From Hypomyces perniciosus (taxonomy: Eukaryota > Ascomycota > Sordariomycetes > Hypocreales > Hypocreaceae), in NCBI GenBank assembly GCA_008477525.1, contig SPDT01000003.1, forward strand, positions 3,038,001-3,102,000: DNA of 64,000 nt, in the 5' to 3' direction. Of this stretch, positions 10,784 through 20,618 are shown piece after piece. The notes under the pieces were generated by a model. The model was not told the origin of the DNA, ran no database searches, and was given only the letters and a program-made list of their open reading frames with translations. The first letter of the stretch is position 1, and the number at the start of each line of letters is the position of its first letter. A program made the position numbers and the translations under genes.

Positions 10784-10990
10784 TATTATAGGTTAAACCT
10801 AATTAAAAAAGACTTTAGCTATACTAAGCCTGGCACTATAATTCCCTATATCTCCTGGACCAGCTAATATAGATATATATATATTAGGCACTGCATATAA
10901 GCCTTAGGCCTATGCGCATATATACCACTGCCCTATAAATCGATATATATAGCTAGATAGCTCCCTTTTCTATTCTCTCGCTCTTTAGCT
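10784..10990 (+). repeat. LTR, family B (RIP-degraded)
   Basis: This segment aligns with 35,445-35,649 along its length, differing mainly by C-to-T and G-to-A changes. Shared stretches include 'atatataccactgccctaya' and 'tagctagatagctccctttt'. It follows the polypurine tract of the preceding relic, so it is that relic's 3' LTR. The right end is uncertain. Confidence 0.7.
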
Positions 10991-13715
10991 TTAAATAAAT
11001 AATTCTACGGCGCCCTATTATTAGCTACTATAATAGACTACGCCTATTATAAAGTAGACTGTTTAGGATATACTTTAAAAGGAGTCCTTTTATAAAAGAA
11101 TAAAAAAGGAGAATACTATATTATAGTTTACTATTTATAAAAGTTAAGCTTTATTAAATATAATTATTTTATTTATAAGAAAGAAATACAAGCAGTAATT
11201 TACTATTTAAAAGAGTAAAAAGTAAAGCTATATAGCTGTAACCCCTTTATAGTTATTTTAGACTATAAGAATTTATAGTTTTTTATAATATATAAGAAAC
11301 TCTTTAAATAATAAATATATTAGGCAGAGTTTTTTTTTTAGTTTGATTTTATAATTTAATATAGGCCAGGCAGTAAAGTAGCTGCTCCCGATATATTAAG
11401 CTATAGGGAATAAAACCTTTTATTTAATAAAGGTAATAAGCGCAAATTAAGCCGCTATATATTGTTGAAATAACAAGGTTATACTAAACCTCATTTAAGT
11501 GCAGCTTCTAGGAAGGTGCACCCAACGCAGCAATAAGGAAACGACTAAGAGTCTAATTGGGTTAACAATGGATAAACAATTGAATTGTAACTAAACTAAT
11601 AGCTAGAAAGCTATAGAATATCTAGTGATGTGCGGCTGGTGTAGAAGTGATTGTATAAACAATAGCTTTATCTTCTACAATAGTCCTCCGACTAGATAAT
11701 AGGAATGCGGCGGCAGAATTGGGTTCGTGGCCCCGTTCCTATTTTCCGCAAAATTCATTTGTATGGGAAATCGGCCAAATCGACTCACGGCCATACAAAC
11801 AGGAAACCATTTTGGTCAGATTTTTCACAATAGCCATTGTGGCCATTGTATTGAGTCTAGGGTAGCTGGTCCTAGCTCAATTGTTATCGTTGAAGATAAC
11901 AGAAATTTCCTGACTTACACCGAAGTTCCTCCGGAACTCGGTCCTAGCGTCGGGCCTAATTCCGGGTCTAGCCAGAATAGGAAGGTTACCCAAATACACA
12001 GAAATCCTTGCTTTTTAGCCCTCCTTTTTAACATATATAATTTATCCTAGCTGCACTAGTAATATAGCAATTTAAAGATAGCGATATTAATCTCCTTTTA
12101 ATACGCGTATTTAATGGAAATAAAGAATTACAGGACCTATACAACCTAACGATTTAAACGGACCTAGTATATTAATAGGTATATACTACAGTTAAGAAAA
12201 AAGAGCGCTCCCTCTTTATAGACCTTTGATTTAAGGTATAGATATTAGAATATATAATTAATAAAGAATAGAGATTAATATTCTAAGACTATATCTGGAT
12301 ATTAGCTATAACTAAAGAAAAAGGTGAAATACTGTGTATTTGTGTTATATAAATAGAATATAATACTGCAGTTTTAGGCCACCTAAGTTATAATAGAACT
12401 TTAGCTATTATTTCCTATAGGTTTTTTTGGCTAGGAATTAGCAGTATAGTCTAATAATTCTTTTATAACTATAGTATATATGGAAGAGGAAAAGTGTAAA
12501 GAAGCTATAAGCAAGGACTCTTTAAACTATTACTTATTCCCTAGTATATCTGCAGTAACTTAGCTATAGACTTGATAATCAACCTATTATTTATAAAATT
12601 AATATAGGTATAATACTTTTAGGCTATTATTAACTGGCTTATTAAGAATATTACCTTTAAGGTAATAGAAAGTATAGAGGTAGAAGTATATATAAAGAGG
12701 TTCCTTTAATACTATTATTAGTTTTATAAAATACTTTAGTCTATAGTTAATAACTAAGGATTTAATTAAATTAACTGCTTTTAAAGAGCTTTCTATAAAC
12801 TAGCAGGAACCTAGTAATACTTAAATATAGTATATTACCTATAGACCGATAGCAGACTGAAGAGGAGTAACTAAGAGATTTAAGTATACTTTAAAGTATA
12901 TACAGACTACTCTTAAAGCGATTAAGGAGACCTCCTCCTAACAGTATAATTAGCTTTAAATAATTATAAATATCCAGCTATTTAAATAAGCCCCTTTTTC
13001 TTTAAGTATAGCTAGTATATAAAACCCCTTTAGCTATATATAAAAGAAAATAAAGCTATTAGATTAAAAGATTAAGAGGAGAAGGCTGTAAAAGAATTAA
13101 TTAAGAGACTAAAAGGAGTAACTGCCTTTACCTAAACAGCATTTACTGCTATATAATAATACTATAAAGACTCTATAAACTAGCGGTAAGGCCCTTTTAA
13201 GAGATATAAAGTAAGAGATAAAGTCTGGCTATACTTTAGTAACTATAATACTCCCTGGCCTTTTAAAAACCTTAATACTTTATATTATCAATATATAGTG
13301 ATAAAGGTTATTAGCCTTTCTATAATAAAACTAAGCGTATTAACTAGTATATACCCGCAATTTTATATTAACCTATTAAAAAGAGTGGCCAATAACCCTT
13401 TTCTGGGCTAGATTTTAGATGACCTTTAACTACTATTAATATAAGTAAATGGCGAGGATAAATAGGAAGTTAAAGAGGTTCTTTATATAAAGACTAAGCG
13501 GTAAGGTTACGGCTTTTTCCGCGAAGTATTAATATAGTAGAAAAGATATATAAAGCTAATCTAGGAACTAATATATATATTTAATGATATAGCAGCCCTT
13601 GACAACTATATATCCAAATATAGCCTAATTGAATTTAATGACGGGCCACTTAACAGCTATACGCCAGCGAAGTAACGGCGCCTAAAGAGAGAGCTACTGT
13701 AAAAAGGGGGGGTAA
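10990..13715 (+). pseudogene. RIP-degraded Gypsy pol relic of the same family as 2,749-6,874
   Basis: The plus strand decodes, through many stops, to the C-terminal RT and RNase H region (about 11,040-11,460, with Y-N-Y-F-I-Y-K-K-E and I-L-D-Y-K-N-L). After an inserted solo LTR it continues as integrase, linker and chromodomain (about 12,060-13,640). The end matches the preserved element closely: the segment before 13,716 corresponds to the preserved element's S-Y-A-P-A-K-Q-R-R-P-R-R-E tail and polypurine tract. It therefore retains the RNase H region that the preserved element lost. The dense TA-containing stops mark RIP. Confidence 0.75.
11463..12033 (-). mobile_element. Solo LTR, family A (copy 2), with 5-bp target duplication
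   Basis: Minus-orientation copy of the 1,391-1,970 LTR. The flanking pentamers match exactly: TATAT at 11,458-11,462 and TATAT at 12,034-12,038. It sits between the RNase H and integrase parts of the Gypsy relic and so inserted after that element. Confidence 0.85.
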
Positions 13716-13941
13716 TATCACAGGCTAGGCTATATCTCCCGGAATTATAACTACACCGAACCCGGAAATACAACCAATACTAGACCGCTTGCCCAATTAG
13801 GAAACCACCTCGGCGATAACCTTATACGCACAACTATATAATGTATATATAGCTAGTATAGAGCTTCCTTCCTTTAGCTATAGATAGACAATACAGAGGT
13901 GCCCTAACTGCATGCTTTCCAGTTAAGCTACACCCATTACA
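13716..13941 (+). repeat. RIP-altered 3' LTR of the second Gypsy relic
   Basis: It aligns along its 226 bp with the reverse complement of 2,749-2,974, starting TATCACAGG where the preserved LTR has TGTCACAGG and ending CCATTACA. Differences are mainly transitions of RIP type. It adjoins a polypurine tract on its left. Confidence 0.85.
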
Positions 13942-14019
13942 AAACCAAACACTGAATCTTGCGCCGCTGTTTAGGAATAGCATTATAAGTCGTAACACGC
14001 TTCCGCGCATTATAAATTA

Positions 14020-14945
14020 TTATTTTAAGCATATATCTAGCCTACTATATAAATTCACTGCAAATAGTAAATAGTAGGAATACTCGAAAGCGTTATTGCG
14101 ACCCCAGTTTAATTATAGCTAAGTCAGCAACCTTAACCTATAGGAAAACTATATTAAAGCCTTAATAATAGGATTAAAGCATTATATTAAATCTAATAGC
14201 TAGACAGACTTAAGAGAACTTTAAAAGCTCTTTTTCTATTTTACCTTTAACTCTATAACCGAGTTCCTTTTTAAAAAAAGCTTTAATAGCTAGTCTAAAA
14301 ACTTAAATAAATTTAATATAAAATATTTTAACTTTACCTATACCTTTAATTAACCCTAGTTAATCTTATCCCTTTTTATATATCTTAGGCTTTATTATTA
14401 AATAGCTTATAGTATAAAGTTTTATCGCTTAATAAAAGTAGTTTATAATTTTATCGACTATTTTATATAGCTTACCTTTAAGTAAAGTGCCAGTAAAAAA
14501 ATACCTGCTAAAGATAAGAAATATATTTTCTTTTATACCTTTACTAAAAAAATTTAAAATTTAATTAAGCTTTAATCTTAACTGTTTAATAATTTATTTA
14601 TAGATTAAAATATTATAGCTTTAATATTAAAATAATTCTTTTATCTACTAGCTAACCTATAATATTCTATTATTTTTTACTATCTGTAAATAATTATTTT
14701 AAAAAACTTTAAAACCTATTAATACCTTTAAGATATTATATTTAAAATAATAAAAGGCTGCCAGTATTTATATTAATACTTTAATAAATACTTATAGTTA
14801 TATTTAATTATCCCTTTTAATATTTATATAGTATATATAAACACTATACTCCGTACTAGTAAAGGACCTAATAGTAAGTCTCTGATTTATATAAAGTAAA
14901 GAATAGATATTGGCTATTCGGTATATAACAGTACTTACTATTATT
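14020..14945 (+). pseudogene. RIP-degraded cytochrome P450, CYP52-like
   Basis: One plus-strand frame, read through stops, keeps a chain of CYP52-type landmarks in the right order. These are L-L-R-P-Q-F (near 14,090), T-D-L-R-E-L, L-F-F-Y-F-T-F-N-S-I-T-E-F-L-F (near 14,235), and K-G-C-Q-Y-L near 14,755. Y-L-I-I-P-F-N then stands for the family's R-L-Y-P-x-V-P-x-N, followed by T-I-L-R-T-S-K-G-P-N-S-K-S-L-I-Y for the D-T-x-L-P-x-G-G-G-P-D-G-x-S segment, and G-Y-S-V-Y near 14,920. The frame is lost before the haem-binding cysteine loop, so the 3' end is missing. Stops are TAA/TAG at expected Gln, Arg or Trp positions, which fits RIP. CYP52-type enzymes hydroxylate alkanes or fatty acids; in this context it may have been a tailoring oxidase. 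The gene lies directly downstream of a Gypsy relic. Confidence 0.75.
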
Positions 14946-15081
14946 TATAACGTTTGAACGTTTACTAATACTTAGTTGCTAAGGTATATACCATGTATCG
15001 CCGCAAACATCTATGGGGAGACGATGCGTTCCCACCCCGAGGACGCACAATCAAGACTCGGGAGTGCCCAGTCATCCCCTG

Positions 15082-16785
15082 CTAAGAGGTACCATCCTGA
15101 TTTTGGCCGTCCTCCGGAGTATCATTATCGGCCTTAAATCTGATACTTCCAAGGATCACCGCAGCGCACACGAACATTAGCCCTGCAGCGATGAACGGCA
15201 GACCAATCCAAGAACCTCCCAAATCCAATCCGGCGCGGAAGGTAATTGCAAGTAATGGCCCCGCCACCAGAGAGCCGGCGACTTCTAGGGCATTCATACT
15301 GGTGTAGAGCACGCCAATATGTCTCCCTTTTGCAGCTAAGGCAAGTAGGCCACGGGCAATGAGATTGTAACCAGAACCGAGAGCAAGGGATCCCATACCA
15401 ATTACCAGAAGGGCCGGTACACTGGCAAGTCCTATACCAAATGCTCCCGCTGCTAGCAGAGCAATGCTTATACGTGCGAGCCATAGATCTCTGGTGATGG
15501 GTGAGAGTCCAAGCTTCGCAACAAGTAGCTGGCTCACCGCCGGAAGCAGTACAAGGAAGAGAACAAGCGTCGTGAACGAGCGGACGGACAGCAGGAGACC
15601 AGCCTGGAGGAAAAGAATTAACTTTTAGTGGGTAGGATGGGGAGAGGTGAATATCTGACCTGCGACCAGGACCATCCGTACCGCTTGGTGATATACTGCA
15701 ACAGAACAACCTGAGCATTTCTGCCCAGGGTTGTGAATAAGAGGCTAAGAAGGAGAAGTCCTAGCTGTCTGTTCTCCCAGAATAAGTATCGCGCTGTTGC
15801 AATGAATTGCTTCAGCCCAGACGAAGGCGGTCCATTTGCAGCAGATAGCTCGTTGCCGTCAGATGACGGGATGTCTGTGCTGGGGTGGCCGGAATCCTCT
15901 GTATCTTCAACTGTGCTGTTCCTACCACTGGTCTCAGGCAAGGAGAGTGCGATTAGTATCGAGAGTGCAAGACACCCGAGGCCAGTGAAAACCGAGAACC
16001 AAACACCTATCTGCATGGCAAAATACGCTAAGGGACTGGAAATAAGATCGCCTACTAGCATTGCTGCGCCAATGTAGGAAAAAGTCGTAGATCTAGAATA
16101 CGTGTCAACTTTGCGAGCACTTCTCTAAATGGGAACGGTTGGCATTTACCTCTGTTCTTGGGGTGATATGTCGGTGGCGATTGCAAAAACCATAGCACTA
16201 TACACTCCCGGCCCGCCTCCAATGAAGGAGAACGTTGAAGACAGCCATATCATACGGATAGGGAAGACAGAGGGGAATGAGCCTACATATGGTCAACTTA
16301 GCTTAGTGATACACCACTCGAGCTGTTTGAACGTAACACAGCTTACAAATAATAGCAGTAAAACCTTGCACAGAGACAATTCCTAGGATTGAGAGGGCAA
16401 GAACTACCCGCCGACCATACCTCTCGGCTGCCACGCCATAGGGAACCGCTGTCAGTAGGCCTGGAATAAGCTCGAGCGTTCCCTGCCACCCCAGTAGGAA
16501 AGAGAGCTCGGCCTGAACGTCGCGATCCTTACATCGTGGGTCTTGTGCTCCACCATCGAGATCTCGATGGTAGTTTTGGCAGATAATCGTCTCTATTATC
16601 TCATTTAGAGGAATGGAGTTAAGAGAGCCCCCCATCTCAATGACGATAAGCAAGATCAGGCAGGGAATAAGGATAGTTAACTGGCTGGAAGTGATCTGCT
16701 TCCCCGTTCGCCTTTCACTGTGGGTCTCACTTCCTCGGCGAGAAGTCAGGAGAGGAGTCTCTTCGGTCTCATGATCTGGGGTCAT
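15082..16785 (-). CDS. Major facilitator superfamily transporter, 508 aa, four exons
   Basis: Exons: 16,785-16,347, 16,282-16,150, 16,092-15,660 and 15,603-15,082, separated by introns of 64, 57 and 56 nt. Lengths sum to exactly 509 codons. The ATG at 16,785 opens a cytosolic tail (M-T-P-D-H-E-T-E-E-T-P-L-L) before the first membrane helix. The MFS signature G-V-A-A-E-R-Y-G-R-R lies between helices 2 and 3, and F-I-G-G-G-P-G-V-Y-S-A in the fourth or fifth helix region. A hydrophilic Ser/Glu-rich central loop follows, then six further hydrophobic segments. It is a multi-spanning membrane exporter or importer with unknown substrate; similar transporters often accompany fungal secondary-metabolite clusters. 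It neighbours two UstYa-family genes, which supports that context. No disabling change seen. Confidence 0.85.
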
Positions 16786-17494
16786 AGTGGGTGGCTGATG
16801 GAGTTTGAGGGGTGAATGGATAGCAAAGGAGGAGAAGAGCGGAGACGCTGGGCGACAGGCACAGGACACACATATTAATATCTGAGAAATTTTTGCGACT
16901 GAACCAACAGCCAAGACCATACAGTGTGTTAGACAGTGTGCATTTCGACGAGTCGTGTCAGTACCTATGGTGTGTACATGTCGGAACCTAGTCGGGTCGG
17001 GCCGTTAATAGGGTAGCGATAACCCTATTTCCCTCCTTAAAGCACCAAAAACCTCCCGTATAAACTGGTGAATAGCTCACTTGCCGGGGAATTTACGACA
17101 CAGTTGCAGTGAGACGAGCGTCTACTATTCTGTGGTAGTAATAGCAAACGCTAAGGAGCGGGACTAGGAGATCGGGTTTACGGGAGTAAAACTACAAAAT
17201 GGGTCCCTTTATGGTGCTACTGTGGATGGTGGGGGGAGGCCGGGGTTACACGGGTCCAGAAAAGCAAGATATTGAAGTACAGCCAATCACCATAGCAAAC
17301 TGAGAAGGAGTAGTTCGTACTGGGTGGAAAGGTTGTCGTATCGGCGGCGTGACACATAGTAATATAAGCCACGCTACCAGCTACAATCTCCGAGGTGTAG
17401 CTTCACTTCTGCTAGCCTAGTACAACTGGGTGGCACTTTGCGTAAACCGGGCCTTGCCAGACGGACCCCCGCACCCCTCCAGCCCAGCTGGAAG
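16786..17494. other. Intergenic region between MFS and UstYa gene 1
   Basis: This is the 5' side of the MFS gene and the 3' side of UstYa gene 1, both on the minus strand. It is not AT-shifted like the transposon blocks. I see no additional coding or RNA feature. Confidence 0.5.
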
Positions 17495-18663
17495 TTAGAG
17501 ATCTTCCACAGTTTTATTCCATCCCTCTGGAGCAAAAATTGAAACAGTATCTTCTGGATTGGGTCCAAAATCAGAGTAGTCTACGAGAGAGCCATTCTCA
17601 ACGTGCAATCGTTTGTTGGGGAAGTCGATCGTGCGATCACGCGCCCATTCTCGTATTTTTGAGAAATTGCGACACATATGGACATTTCCCAGTTCCGGTT
17701 CCGTAATCTTGGAAGGGAGCCATTTGTACCCGATAATACTGATATCGGAGTGGCAAATTAGGGACTGCCGAATCGACTCGATGCAGTGATCTGGAGACAA
17801 GACCAACGATTAGTAAGTGAGTTACAGCAACGGATTCATCATCAGATTGGCGATCTATTTACCAATATGTACCCATTGGGGGTAGTTTATCGTCCCATCT
17901 GCATTTGCCATAGAGGTATTATAGCGACTGGGGTAGAACCCCTTTCGAAGCGTATTCTAATGCTGTGTGTAAGTGATGTCTCAACTTTGAGTTGATAGAG
18001 GTTATAGTTAGGACATACCAGACAGTGTAACTCGTGGAAAATATCAAGTCCAACCATGTAATCTTGCTCCATGCCGGTATGGGGAGCATGTACTGAGTCA
18101 TTGATCAAGCGATGATAGGCGTCTGCGTCAATTCGCAAAGTGACTCCATCTTCAATGTTTGAGAAGTATGGGATTAGTAAGAAAAGTCCAAGTGCCATCT
18201 GATTTAGGACACTCACCGTCATACATATCGCTCCAGAGGTCGTCTTTCTCGTCATTCGGCCAGCCCTGATAAGGGGAAATATCTTTGTTAAAGGCCCTGT
18301 GAAAGACTTGAGGGATATACTCCACAGCCTCATTTGCAGGTGCTTCGTTACTCGTCAGCAGTAGGCCCGTATCTCCAACTCACAAGAAACATTGGGTTCA
18401 TACAGTACGCCTCTGGTCCATGGTCCGCATCATACATGTGCGGGCAAGACTCGGTGTGGCCTGCCGACAAAAAAAAAGAGAATGAAGGCCGCAAGGCATG
18501 CATTGATCAGCCAGGGTAGCAGAATCCAGAATCTCCAGGAGACAGATGCTTTGACTGCGAAAACAGGCTGGGCTAAGGTCAATTGCTCCGTTAACAGAGA
18601 TGCATTCTCTTCCCAGCTTTCGCTGCTCTCGCTTTTCGGGCCTTGTTCTAGTTTATCATGCAT
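17495..18663 (-). pseudogene. UstYa-family (DUF3328) oxidase, gene 1, single frameshift
   Basis: Exons by splice and frame: 18,663-18,404, 18,342-18,217, 18,149-18,019, 17,956-17,863 and 17,790-17,495. An N-terminal membrane anchor (W-I-L-L-P-W-L-I-N-A-C-L-A-A-F-I-L-F) is followed by the Y-S-P-A-N-E-A-V-E-Y motif created at the first splice junction, then S-P-Y-Q-G-W-P. Both hallmark motifs are present: H-E-L-H-C-L and D-H-C-I-E-S-I-R-Q. UstYa proteins are membrane-anchored oxidases that modify or cyclise RiPP core peptides (for example in ustiloxin formation). The five exons total 907 nt, one more than a multiple of three. The discrepancy sits at a run of nine T after the anchor (plus-strand 18,470-18,478), where eight would keep the frame. 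This may be a true frameshift or a homopolymer sequencing error. Confidence 0.88.
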
Positions 18664-20113
18664 TGTCGTTGGTCATTCGATGGTGGCTTTACAACCTGGG
18701 AGACTGTTGACAACCTTTAACAGGAAGAAAGCAGGCAATAGAGGTTGGAGAGGGGAGGGGCTGGTGCGAACATAATGAGATTGGGAATCTAATACACCTG
18801 GTAAATCTGTTGAGAAGCTCCCTGGGTGTTATTCGGCCGCAATCGTCAGAGCGCAGCTGGTATGTCCGCGTTGGAGTCCATCGGACGTGATTGAGGGTGT
18901 TGGTTGAGGCATCAGGTCTACAAGCTGGGATGCCTAGTCTCCACTCGGGGCTAAACGCCGCATACTGGAACTTCTGTATGTGAGTTCTAAAGCAGACATG
19001 AGAGATAAACATTATAGACTTTTTCACCTATGAACCAAGGGACTAAAAAAAGAGAGTACACCATGTCTGCCTTAAAGGTACATAAAAGTAAAGTTAATAT
19101 AATAAAGTTAAAATATAAAGGTAAAAGAAATAAGATATTATAAATAAGTTGCAGATAATATATATAGTACTATTATATTATGATATTAACCTTTTCAATA
19201 TGTAATATTTATTATATATTTAATTATATTTAATAAATAAACAAAATCTAGAAAATATATTATATTACTTAAATATTTAATTTCGTATATATTATATATA
19301 GATTCATCTTAAATTATCCATTGCAATAGAACAACAGTAGTACGCTTTAGGTATATTAAATATAACTGCCTAAATGGCTATCCTTTTACGGAGTACTCTT
19401 GTCCGTTACCTAGCTAGTAGCCTGGGCATCCAGTTGCTACCTGCGGAGTATGAAGTACCTAGGTGCTCAGTATTGCTGTTGGTTCTAAAATCTCAGCCAC
19501 GTTTTGTCAACTAGGATCGTTGTCTTCAACTTCGGAGTATTATGCAGGTTCTCATATGGATGTCCGAGATACCTAACCGAGGTTTTAGAGCCAACAACCC
19601 TTATGTATCTTTTGCAACTGTGCTGTTCGCTCTAAAACCTCGGCTACTTTGCCAAGTCAAAAACAGCCTCATAATGGCATACGAGTAATACTACTACTTT
19701 GTAGATACACTGCACAGCATCGGTGACTACCCACCCCACACGAAGCTCAGACCCGTAATCTCGCAATCTGCAACCTTCGCGCTCAGAAACGGAGCGTAGG
19801 AGCGGTCCGCAGTGCCGGTGGTTTTAGGTACTTCCGCAATGGACTTAGCACGACGCTGGAGAGGTAAACATGACTTCAGTGGGGACGCGACGCAACTCCC
19901 TCTGGCGATGTGGTACGCTCAAGGCTGCGCACTGCACTCCGCGGAGTATTGAGTCATGGATTGTCCCCAGCAACTTCGACTCGAGGAAATGCAAAGCAAT
20001 TTTTCGACTACCCTTCACCCGCCTTCCACAGAGAACCCTACTGCTGTCAGATAACGTACAGATATTTCACCATCACGCTTCTACACAGCATGTTTCTGGT
20101 CCGCATTGCCAAT
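18664..20113. promoter_or_regulatory. Divergent promoter region of the two UstYa-family genes
   Basis: The region lies between the minus-strand start of UstYa gene 1 (18,663) and the plus-strand start of UstYa gene 2 (20,114). About 19,080-19,330 is AT-rich; 19,380-19,950 is not and carries four CGGAGTA words and a three-copy 20-40 bp repeat, one copy inverted. A shared regulator is plausible but not shown. No coding frame is convincing here. Confidence 0.5.
19577..19643. repeat. Perfect 15-bp inverted repeat in the divergent promoter
   Basis: CCGAGGTTTTAGAGC at 19,577-19,591 is the exact reverse complement of GCTCTAAAACCTCGG at 19,629-19,643, with a 37-bp spacer. A related direct copy lies at about 19,470-19,512 (ttctaaaatctcagcc). 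The ends are CCG/CGG, the half-site type read by Zn2Cys6 regulators, but a site function is only a suggestion. Confidence 0.6.
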
Positions 20114-20618
20114 ATGGTCGATCGCTTTACTTATACTTCGATTCCGGAGAACCTCGATCACGGAGAAATACTATCTGTCAAAGCCCCGTCTCGAATGAAA
20201 CGCTGGTCCGGAGTGTGGGAGCTTCACTTTAAGGTGTTGACATTCGTACTTGTATTTTGCCTCTTTGTCTTATCTAACGGTATCTTCTTCGCCCTTGGGA
20301 GACGCTCCTGGAGTCTGGAAGACTGTGGCAAGCAGTTGTCCACTTGGTGTAGGTCACGAATCAATCTTACTCCAATCGCGGAAAACTCTAAGCTGATACA
20401 TTGGTGCAGCACCAGCACTAAGCGCGATCGAATATTACCAGACCACTTTTGAGGGAGAGTTCATGGCACCGTCAGTCTGGCGAGGTGAGCCAACACCAGA
20501 GCTGGATGCAGCATGGGAAGACATTTCTACGGGCGCAAGTTCGAGTTTTCGCATTCAAAGAGGTGATCTATATCGTCTCAACAAATCAGCAGACGCAGAA
20601 GATGCCTTAGGATTTAAC
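20114..20618 (+). pseudogene. UstYa-family (DUF3328) oxidase, gene 2, 5' part (split by a LINE)
   Basis: Exon 1 runs 20,114-20,348; a 61-nt intron (GTAGGT...GCTGATA...CAG) follows; exon 2 starts at 20,410. The protein begins M-V-D-R-F-T-Y, has one membrane segment (L-T-F-V-L-V-F-C-L-F-V-L-S-N-G-I-F-F-A-L) and acquires W-S-P-A-L-S-A-I-E-Y-Y at the splice junction, the conserved entry motif of the family. W-R-G-E-P-T-P-E-L-D-A-A-W-E-D follows, also typical. The frame runs into the insertion at 20,618, where a LINE tail of T residues begins. The target sequence is repeated at 32,643-32,658 and the same frame resumes at 32,659. An in-frame upstream ATG at 20,090 is possible but adds residues unlike the family. 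Confidence 0.88.
20603..20618 (+). repeat. Left 16-bp target-site duplication of the LINE in UstYa gene 2
   Basis: TGCCTTAGGATTTAAC occurs here and again at 32,643-32,658. It lies within coding exon 2 and directly adjoins the T run that represents the LINE 3' tail in minus orientation. A 16-bp duplication fits target-primed reverse transcription. Confidence 0.92.

Noticed and set aside
11727..12050. Recurrent 65-107 codon open frames inside the family-A LTR copies
   Set aside because: They occur only within the LTR, differ by stops between copies, and show no domain. I treat them as chance frames in repeated DNA.
15134..15718. A 194-codon minus-strand frame overlapping the last MFS exons
   Set aside because: It is the unspliced alternative frame across intron 3. 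The spliced frame restores membrane helices and closes at 509 codons.
18404..18480. An intron to explain the frame change in UstYa gene 1 after the T9 run
   Set aside because: An acceptor exists (GTCGGCAG) but no acceptable donor in the required phase lies upstream without removing the membrane anchor, so a frameshift is the simpler reading.
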